Shown here: positions 1-5,367 of the stretch, piece by piece
Layout: every line of letters begins with the position of its first letter
Numbering within the stretch: position 1 is the stretch's first letter
Assembly: GCA_002692605.1 (NCBI GenBank)
Contig: NZLE01000108.1
Location: 1-5,367, forward strand
Source: Opitutia bacterium
Lineage (GTDB): Bacteria > Verrucomicrobiota > Verrucomicrobiia > Opitutales > Seribacteraceae
DNA: 5,367 bases
Direction of reading: 5' to 3'
Translations under genes and position numbers: made by a program
Notes under the pieces: model-generated
The model's input: only the letters and a program-made list of their open reading frames with translations
What the model was told of the DNA's origin: nothing
The model's database searches: none

Positions 1-22
1 GCAGCTTATTCACTAGGGTTGT

Positions 23-98
<76 letters not shown>

Positions 99-121
99 AG
101 ATCAGCGAATCCCAGGAATCC

Positions 122-586
122 TTAACAGCAACCCGATTCGGGGGAGCAAGCGGATGAGCTTTGGGAAACTTTCAGGGAGATTGATTCGGCAGTGGGAATA
201 CCGCATTTCTCCTTGGCCAGGCAATCGGTTTGAGTGGAGGTGAGTTGGAAGACCTGCCCATCGAATTCCAGTCCGTATTTGCCAATGGTATCCGACTGGT
301 ATTCGACTTCCACGTCGAGGTTGCCCAAGCCAAGCTCGCTTTCGGCCATCTCGATGATGCCGATGACCGCCTGCGCTTCCAAGCGATGATCGAAATCATC
401 CGCAGTCCATAGTTGAAAGTTCACCACTTTCTCGTGCCGGACGGTTCCTCCGCAATCCACGAAATTCTTGGTAATCTCTCCCACTTCAGTCAAGTGGTAG
501 TGGGCGGGCACTTGCTCTCCGTTGGGCAGAGCGAAAGTGGGATGGTGGAGGCCGGATAGAATGGTTTTGAATTCGTTCAGTTTCAT
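122..586 (-). CDS. DUF6428 family protein with Cys-rich C-terminus
   Basis: This 154-residue protein matches my recollection of the DUF6428 family. The recognisable pieces are the start MKLNEFK, the block PAHYHLTEVG (27-36), KNFVDCGGTVR (40-50), QLW (58-60) and TDCLAKEKCGI (120-130). It has no signal peptide or membrane segment, so it is probably cytoplasmic. Six cysteines are present (45, 122, 128, 147, 153, 154), the last two forming a terminal CC pair in ACSPESGCC. From memory, DUF6428 genes often sit in arsenic-resistance clusters beside ArsR, arsenate reductase or arsenite efflux genes. That and the cysteines suggest thiol chemistry or metalloid binding, which is inference. No ars gene is visible here; its neighbours are a tRNA gene and a divergent secreted protein. 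The ATG at 584-586 begins the conserved N-terminus, although no Shine-Dalgarno sequence precedes it. The biochemical function is unknown. Confidence 0.85.
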   Translation of the reverse strand: MKLNEFKTILSGLHHPTFALPNGEQVPAHYHLTEVGEITKNFVDCGGTVRHEKVVNFQLWTADDFDHRLEAQAVIGIIEMAESELGLGNLDVEVEYQSDTIGKYGLEFDGQVFQLTSTQTDCLAKEKCGIPTAESISLKVSQSSSACSPESGCC

Positions 587-763
587 AGGATGCGATTTGA
601 CACTTCTTTCTTTTAGCTGGTGATCGAGGATAACTCAATCTTCGATCCACGGATTGATCCTCCGGGGTCCGATTCTTTGGTGAATTTGAATTGCATCCAC
701 GCTTTTTGATTGTGTCGGTTCGTTGATTATTGAGATAAGAAGTCCATCCCAATTATTCCTCAC
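587..763. promoter_or_regulatory. Divergent intergenic region, presumed to hold both promoters
   Basis: This 177-bp gap lies between the divergent starts of the DUF6428 gene (-) and the SHD1-repeat gene (+), so both promoters are expected in it. It is more AT-rich than the flanking genes, especially in its right half. Toward the + gene, TTGATT (706-711) is followed after 16 bp by TATTGA (728-733), with GATAAG next (734-739); these are weak matches to a -35/-10 pair. On the left, TCAATC (635-640) and GATTGA (652-657) form a perfect 6-bp inverted repeat with an 11-bp spacer, which could be an operator half-site pair. No convincing minus-strand promoter was found. The 88-residue reading frame crossing the gap on the minus strand has low-complexity, gene-unlike sequence. 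Confidence 0.4.
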
Positions 764-2539
764 ATGAGATATTTCGTTTTATTCCTCCTCCTTCTTTCCT
801 CTTATCGATCCCACGCTTTCGACCCCAATGCCTTGCATCCGTTCACCGATTTGGATGGACGAACTTTGGAAGCCAAGTTCATCGGGACGAAGGGAGATTC
901 AATCACCATCGAATGGAATGGGAAAACCTTTGATTTGCCCCTTGCCTCCCTGAATGCCGAGACCCGGGCGCTCGCGGGTCTGCTTTCCCGGTCCCAACCC
1001 GCACCGGAGAGTGACGGGGAGATTCGTGACTGGACGGACAAGGAGGGAAGAACCATCCAAGCCAAATTTGTGGAAGCCGATGAACGTTCCCTGACTTTGG
1101 ATTGGAACGGAAAAATCACTCAATTACCCATGGCCATGTTCAGTGAGGCTTCCCGTAAATTGGCTAACCAGTTGAGGCAATCCGCATCTTCGAAAGACCC
1201 GCAGGAAAGTGAATCCGTAGAGATGGATGTAAATGGGGAACTTGATCTTCAAAAGGAATACCCATGGCAAAACAAGTCGGGTCAAACCGCCCTTGGGGCA
1301 TTCGTCAGCCTTGGCCCGGATCAACTGACGATTTCCATGAACCGGGGAACCCGGGAAGTGTCGATTCCTGCGGACTCGTTGGCAGAGGGTTCGCTTGCCT
1401 TGGCCAAGAAACTGCATGCCTTGTCCACGGGAAGAAACAAGGAACTCGCTTCCTTGGCCAAACAAAGAAAAAAGATGAAAGTCCCTGTGGTTTACGAAGA
1501 GGACTTGGAGTCCGAACACGAGTTCAAGAACACTCAAGGCCAAGCAATGATGGCTCAATTCGTGGAAGCGGATGATGCAGAAGTGACTTTGGTGATGCCG
1601 AAAAGATCCAAGACGCCCTTTACGCTGGCATGGACCTCCTTTGACGAGAAGTCGGTGGCCCAGTTGGAAGCGTTGCGCCGAAAGAAAGAGGAAGTCGATT
1701 CCAGGAAACCGAAAATCGTGGCCGCCAAGGGAAAGCGTTTGGCGTATTACGCAAGCGGTAAATACAAGGGTTTCAATACGGTATTCGAAGATGAGCAGTA
1801 TGCGGTGGGCATTCCAAGCGCTGGCACCGGGTTGTACGTTTACGTCAAGCAGGACGAGGTAGAAAACGGAGTCCCCGCCGGCCCGCTCGGAGTCCTGAGG
1901 ATGACCGTAGGGTTCTCTTCCCGTTACACGGACCGGACGGATCCGGAAAAACCGAGACTCCGAAGTCGTTCGATCCAAAGCTTTGAATCGCCTCCCGAAC
2001 CATCCACGGACAGGGAAGAAGTGACTCTTGTAGGGAAATACACCAATGGGACAAGCTTCGAATTCAATCTGAGAATGACCCGCAAGGGTCTGCAGTTTTG
2101 GTCGAAGATCAAGGATCCTTCCGGGGAAAAGTTTCCCACCAGTCACCGGGTGGGGATCTCCGTTAAGGGAGTCGTTCCGAAAGTCAAGGATATGGCAATG
2201 AGCGCAATCAAGCCGGTGATTGGAGACGGGGCCATATTCGCCAGCCCGGTCGAGGGAAAGACGATCCAACTGCCCATGGGAGAGAGTTGGGTGGATCTGA
2301 TGAAAAAAGTGAAGCGAGGGGCTTTGGGAAACCTCAAGTCGGTGGCTGCTCAGGGCACTCCCTATGACCCCGTGAAAATCGTAATCACTCCTTACGTAAA
2401 GGACATGAAACTGGCCTTTGACCGTTCCTATTCAGCCACCTATCCCTTGCAGGGTATGACCTTCCACTACCACTCTCTGGTCAAGAAAAACGAAATACCC
2501 TTGAACCGGGCTCTGAAAATCAACCTGATGCCCAACTAG
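764..2539 (+). CDS. Secreted protein with four SHD1-like repeats
   Basis: This 591-residue protein starts with a signal peptide: a hydrophobic core at about 4-12 and a likely cleavage after SHA (16-18). It should therefore leave the cytoplasm. Four copies of a roughly 50-residue module follow, at about 25-74, 89-137, 166-217 and 252-304. Each has the SHD1-like pattern of W/F-x-(D/N)-x-x-G, then A-x-F-V/I, a beta-strand pair, and a P-L/P-M or equivalent strand followed by a short helix. Copies 1 and 2 are closest (DGRTLEAKF and EGRTIQAKF, both with WNGK). A lysine- and glutamate-rich linker (about 224-245) precedes copy 4. The remaining 270 residues look beta-rich and are not recognised. In yeast Sla1, SHD1 binds NPFxD peptides; bacterial versions, common in Planctomycetes and Verrucomicrobia, have no known role to my knowledge. 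A binding or scaffold role in the envelope is inference. The ATG at 764 places the signal peptide at the terminus. Confidence 0.85.
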   Translation: MRYFVLFLLLLSSYRSHAFDPNALHPFTDLDGRTLEAKFIGTKGDSITIEWNGKTFDLPLASLNAETRALAGLLSRSQPAPESDGEIRDWTDKEGRTIQAKFVEADERSLTLDWNGKITQLPMAMFSEASRKLANQLRQSASSKDPQESESVEMDVNGELDLQKEYPWQNKSGQTALGAFVSLGPDQLTISMNRGTREVSIPADSLAEGSLALAKKLHALSTGRNKELASLAKQRKKMKVPVVYEEDLESEHEFKNTQGQAMMAQFVEADDAEVTLVMPKRSKTPFTLAWTSFDEKSVAQLEALRRKKEEVDSRKPKIVAAKGKRLAYYASGKYKGFNTVFEDEQYAVGIPSAGTGLYVYVKQDEVENGVPAGPLGVLRMTVGFSSRYTDRTDPEKPRLRSRSIQSFESPPEPSTDREEVTLVGKYTNGTSFEFNLRMTRKGLQFWSKIKDPSGEKFPTSHRVGISVKGVVPKVKDMAMSAIKPVIGDGAIFASPVEGKTIQLPMGESWVDLMKKVKRGALGNLKSVAAQGTPYDPVKIVITPYVKDMKLAFDRSYSATYPLQGMTFHYHSLVKKNEIPLNRALKINLMPN

Positions 2540-2553
2540 GGCTGGCAATCCTT

Positions 2554-3375
2554 TCAACTTTTTTCGGAAAAGGAGGCCTTGAGGTTCTCAAGGCTGATGC
2601 GGGCGCACTCTTCGGGAGTGGGGTGGTAGTCGAAGGGTTCGACGGACACCCAGCCCCGGTAGTTGATTTCGCTCAGGGTCCGGGCCAAGGCTTGGAGATC
2701 GGTGGGACCCTGTCCGGGACCCCGGTGGTTGACGTCATTGCCGTGAAAATGAACCACTTCCCAGCGGTGTTCGAGGATCGTGGCGACGGTACCCGCAGGT
2801 TCGTGGGCCATGGCCTTCATGTCGAGATGCAAGCGGCAGGCCGGATGATTGACCGCACCGATGAAGCGACGGGCTTCTCGACAGGAAGCGAGGAAACTGG
2901 TCTCCACCGGAGAAAGCGGTTCGACCGCTAAAGTCACTCCCAGTTCCCCCGCCGCAACGGAGACCTCCCGAATCACTTCGACGGCCCGGGCAAAGGCCTC
3001 TTCGTAGGGGGTTCCATGCTCGAGGTTCCTTTGCTGCGGGCTCCCCAGCACCATGATGGTTCCTCTCATGCGTGCGGTGAGGGATGCGAGTTTCCTGAGA
3101 TAATCGCTTGCGGCCCGGCGTTTGTCCGGATCGTGGGAAGTCAGGTGTAGGCCTTCCGTCTTGGCCATGAGCCAGTGAAGGCCGACAATTTCCAAACCGC
3201 AGCTTTGGGCCGCTTTTAGGCAACGGTCCGCCTCTTCCTCGCCAATCTCGAGCGGATTGTCCTTTAGGGTAAAGGGAGCGATTTCCACTCCCTGGTATCC
3301 GATCTCGGCAATCTTGGAAAAACCATCCTCGATGGGAAGGTCCTGAAAGACTTCGTTGCATAGGGCGAATTTCAT
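2554..3375 (-). CDS. Sugar phosphate isomerase/epimerase (xylose isomerase-like TIM barrel)
   Basis: This 273-residue protein has the usual length and architecture of the AP-endonuclease-2/xylose-isomerase-like TIM-barrel family and no signal peptide. It should interconvert ketose or keto-sugar epimers in the cytoplasm using a divalent metal. The four expected metal ligands are visible: E152 in AVEPLS, D185 in LHLDMK, H211 in VHFHGND and E246 in VSVEPF. Their positions coincide with those I recall for Pseudomonas cichorii D-tagatose 3-epimerase, where the two glutamates are also catalytic. The HFHGNDVNHRGPGQG loop (209-223) is typical of a PVC-rich subgroup. The substrate-contact histidine I recall at position 188 of that enzyme is alanine here, so the sugar used cannot be named. 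The start lies 24 bp after the stop of the upstream propeller-DUF6807 gene on the same strand, suggesting one operon. No Shine-Dalgarno sequence precedes the ATG at 3373-3375. Confidence 0.9.
   Translation of the reverse strand: MKFALCNEVFQDLPIEDGFSKIAEIGYQGVEIAPFTLKDNPLEIGEEEADRCLKAAQSCGLEIVGLHWLMAKTEGLHLTSHDPDKRRAASDYLRKLASLTARMRGTIMVLGSPQQRNLEHGTPYEEAFARAVEVIREVSVAAGELGVTLAVEPLSPVETSFLASCREARRFIGAVNHPACRLHLDMKAMAHEPAGTVATILEHRWEVVHFHGNDVNHRGPGQGPTDLQALARTLSEINYRGWVSVEPFDYHPTPEECARISLENLKASFSEKS
2577..2593. repeat. Perfect 7-bp inverted repeat at a convergent gene junction
   Basis: CCTTGAG (2577-2583) and CTCAAGG (2587-2593) are perfectly complementary around a 3-base loop. The hairpin sits in the last codons of the epimerase gene (coding LENLK), 38 bp past the stop of the converging SHD1-repeat gene. 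Weaker pairings lie between it and that stop: CCTTT (2550-2554) with AAAGG (2569-2573), and TTTT (2559-2562) with AAAA (2568-2571). On the minus strand a short TTTT run follows a few bases after the hairpin; on the plus strand none follows. It may help end transcription of one or both genes, but it is not a textbook intrinsic terminator and may simply reflect codon choice. Confidence 0.4.
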
Positions 3376-3399
3376 GGTCTGAGCGCGTATAACAACAAG

Positions 3400-5367
3400 T
3401 TATTCCGATTTCTCGCCCTCCTTGGCAAGATAATCCTCGGGATATCCCGGATGATCGGGCATGAGGGAGGTCGTGTGTCCCTCATCCCGAGCGTATTCGG
3501 TGAACCTCTGTCCGATTTTCGCATCCTTGGCGGTGCCCCGATGGAAGACGAACCGATAACGCAGGGTGAGGCTTTCCCCCTTGGGGATCCTATACTCTCC
3601 GTCACCACCGATTTTTTCCGGGGCAAAGGGATTGGCCGAAATCAGACCGTAGTCCCGAGCATGCCACCATGATTTCTTGCCTTTGGAACTGGGATTCGTC
3701 GGATGACTGAAAAAGGCAATACCCGCCTCTTTGCCTTCAATGGGACCGTAATAGTGAACCCAGTCTGCCCGTTTGCCCCAAATTCCCTTGCCCTCCAAGC
3801 CCTCACTGTTACGGGCCTTTCCGAACACCTCCCTGACCCCATGCTTGGGGTTGGGAGTCAGGCGAAGGTGAGGGTGAGTCCGAATGCCGACGAATCCGTC
3901 CTTGAAGGCCTCGAAGACCAAATCGTCTTGAGTGGCATGCATGCTTATCTCAAGGTCAATCGTTCGGGCAACCTCATCTCCTCGGAAAGTCAAAGTGCGG
4001 GTGTCCGCTCCGATGATTTTCCCCTCGTTGTTCTTCCATGCGTTCAGGGTTTTGATCCATGCCCGGTCCTTTCCTGAACGGGTTTCGAGAACCTTGAGGT
4101 GTTCGACGGTTCCGGAATTCTTGAATTGGTTATGCCAAAAGTTCGCTCCGTTCATGCCCTGGTGTCCGATGAAAATCGCCCGGTGATGCGGATGATCCCT
4201 GGCTTCGCCCGGGGTGCCCTCCTGCAATGGGTAATCTCGGAGCATGCGGACGTCCCCGGGGCCTCGCACCGGCCAGAGAATGGGCTGGGAGTGCTCGCTG
4301 AAATTGTACTTGGCGAAAAATTCGCCTCCAATGCGGACCTCGATGGCCTTTGCGGAGACTTGGAGGGTGGCGGGAAAATCGGAGCTTGGTCTCTTGAGAC
4401 GGTTCAGGGTGTATTGGACATAAGGGTTTTCCATCTTCTCCCCAGTCTTCGAAATCAAGTTGGAATCGAAGGCCAATTCATAAATTCTCCCCGCTTCCAG
4501 TTGCCCGAGAGCAATCTCATAGGGACCCGAACCCTTGACCTCCAAAACCTTTTCCTCTCTCTTGTCCATCTCACCGGATCCATAGCGGTAGCCATATTCA
4601 TAGCGGAAACTACTCGCTCTGATTTTCGGCAGGAGTTTTTCGGGTTTCGCAATCGGTTGGGTGAACCATAGCCGAAATCCCCGCGTAGTCAGTTTGCAAT
4701 TCTTGACGTGAAAGGGCGTCTTGCCGTTGTAGGAGATCCTTTGCAAGCCTTCGTCCGGATTTTGCCATCCGCGGGTGGTGGATCCGTAGTAAATCGACTT
4801 TCCCGAGGGATCCATGGCAATACGAACTCCGCCCGAACGTAATTCGCGAGTCTTGAGAAAAAGGGTGGACGCCCCCTGCCAAGCGCCATCGATTTTTTCC
4901 ATCATCACGCGATTGATCCTTCTTCCGTTTTCGTCGGGTACGAGCATTTGGCCGGAGAAGGGTCCGAAATTATCTCCCTCGATGAAATAGGGTTCGCCAC
5001 ACGAACACATGCTTTTTCGAGGAAGTTGCACCGAAGGTTGGTTATGCAGGTCATCGAGCAGTTTGCGGGGCAGGAAAATGGGCGTGCCGAATGCCTTCAG
5101 GTCCGGATCCCAGGCAAGGCTGGCGGGGTGTCCGTTGAAGGACCCGGGGCGCACGTTGTAGATCGGCGATCCTCCGCGCCAGTCTCCCTGGTTGTCCCCA
5201 CACCAGATCTCACCGTCGGGGGAACGGGCGATTCCATTGTGCATCCGAAAACCGCTGGCAAAGGGAGTGAGTTGCCCGTTTTCATGGTAACGAACCACCC
5301 ATCCACGCAAATGGTTGGACGAAAAATTCCTCCCTCTTCGGCCCTCCTTCGAGTATTCGCCTCGGGG
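3400..5367 (-). CDS. Beta-propeller dehydrogenase-like protein fused to DUF6807 (PmoA-like), 5' partial
   Basis: The frame is open from the stop at 3400-3402 to the window edge, so the N-terminus is missing. At least 655 residues are visible; the 19 codons before the TTG at 5308-5310 (reading GRRGRNFSSNH) continue the domain, so that TTG is not the start. Numbering from the TTG, residues 1-205 are the end of a glucose/sorbosone-dehydrogenase-like propeller of the PVC type: HNGIARSPDGEIWCGDNQGDW (24-44), SFNGHP (57-62), NFGPFSGQ (114-121), then SGGVRIAMDPSG and GLQRISYNGKTPF (188-200). A linking beta domain beginning FRLWFTQP (212-219) runs to about 305. Residues 315-608 are a DUF6807/PmoA-like domain, with DHPHHR (372-377), NFW (390-392), SHPTNP (535-540), WHARDYGL (549-556) and NPF (560-562). 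Such proteins are usually exported, but the signal region is outside. The reaction is unknown; the name PmoA does not imply methane oxidation. The epimerase gene follows after 24 bp. Confidence 0.87.
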   Translation of the reverse strand, partial: PRGEYSKEGRRGRNFSSNHLRGWVVRYHENGQLTPFASGFRMHNGIARSPDGEIWCGDNQGDWRGGSPIYNVRPGSFNGHPASLAWDPDLKAFGTPIFLPRKLLDDLHNQPSVQLPRKSMCSCGEPYFIEGDNFGPFSGQMLVPDENGRRINRVMMEKIDGAWQGASTLFLKTRELRSGGVRIAMDPSGKSIYYGSTTRGWQNPDEGLQRISYNGKTPFHVKNCKLTTRGFRLWFTQPIAKPEKLLPKIRASSFRYEYGYRYGSGEMDKREEKVLEVKGSGPYEIALGQLEAGRIYELAFDSNLISKTGEKMENPYVQYTLNRLKRPSSDFPATLQVSAKAIEVRIGGEFFAKYNFSEHSQPILWPVRGPGDVRMLRDYPLQEGTPGEARDHPHHRAIFIGHQGMNGANFWHNQFKNSGTVEHLKVLETRSGKDRAWIKTLNAWKNNEGKIIGADTRTLTFRGDEVARTIDLEISMHATQDDLVFEAFKDGFVGIRTHPHLRLTPNPKHGVREVFGKARNSEGLEGKGIWGKRADWVHYYGPIEGKEAGIAFFSHPTNPSSKGKKSWWHARDYGLISANPFAPEKIGGDGEYRIPKGESLTLRYRFVFHRGTAKDAKIGQRFTEYARDEGHTTSLMPDHPGYPEDYLAKEGEKSE

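Noticed and set aside
132..142. GC-rich palindrome CCCGATTCGGG near the end of the DUF6428 gene as a terminator
   Set aside because: The loop would be too short for the full stem, no T-run follows on either strand, and it encodes the ordinary PES residues of the protein's C-terminus.
486..752. An 88-codon minus-strand frame crossing the divergent intergenic region
   Set aside because: It overlaps the DUF6428 gene start in another frame, has low-complexity charged sequence and would occupy the only space available for both promoters.
1124..2269. A 381-codon open frame on the minus strand, opposite the SHD1-repeat gene
   Set aside because: Its product is rich in histidine, arginine, phenylalanine and leucine without domain motifs, and it lies wholly opposite a gene with a signal peptide and recognisable repeats.
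2735..3361. A 208-codon minus-strand frame inside the epimerase gene
   Set aside because: It is a shifted frame of the epimerase; its product is rich in arginine, glycine, serine and proline, typical of a shadow frame.
3400..4366. Particulate methane monooxygenase subunit, suggested by the PmoA-like family name
   Set aside because: The domain is soluble and has no membrane helices. The family name is a historical label and does not support methane oxidation here.
4099..4671. A 190-codon plus-strand frame opposite the propeller-DUF6807 gene
   Set aside because: The opposite strand encodes conserved motifs throughout this stretch; the plus-strand product matches nothing I recognise.
5308..5310. 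TTG as the start of the propeller-DUF6807 gene
   Set aside because: The 19 codons upstream to the window edge are open and read like the family's continuation, and a propeller would be badly truncated from this point.

Overview
The window looks like chromosomal DNA from a PVC-group bacterium, most likely a verrucomicrobial or planctomycete-like heterotroph. The evidence is the company of protein families: a secreted protein with four SHD1-like repeats, a Planctomycetes/Verrucomicrobia-style 'sugar dehydrogenase' beta-propeller fused to a DUF6807 (PmoA-like) domain, and a xylose-isomerase-like TIM-barrel epimerase. None of the three visible start codons has a clear Shine-Dalgarno sequence. The assignment rests on recalled family distribution and was not searched. 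No mobile element, CRISPR array, integrase or prophage gene is visible.

Layout: a complete tRNA-Lys(CTT) gene with encoded CCA lies at 23-98 (+). A DUF6428 gene with a cysteine-rich C-terminus (122-586, -) converges on it. A 177-bp divergent intergenic region (587-763) separates that gene from a secreted protein with four SHD1-like repeats (764-2539, +). After only 14 bp this gene meets, tail to tail, a sugar phosphate isomerase/epimerase gene (2554-3375, -). Upstream of the epimerase by 24 bp, on the same strand, is a large ORF (3400-5367, -) that stays open to the window edge, so its N-terminus is missing.

The last two genes probably form one transcription unit, with the propeller-DUF6807 protein first and the epimerase second. 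This fits a carbohydrate or polyol catabolic module of the kind common in PVC bacteria. The epimerase keeps the four-residue metal site of the D-tagatose 3-epimerase family but lacks one substrate-contact histidine, so its substrate is open. The DUF6428 and SHD1 genes appear functionally unrelated to it. The most notable features are the propeller-DUF6807 fusion and its pairing with the epimerase. I saw no clear evidence of a defence system or other wholly new system.
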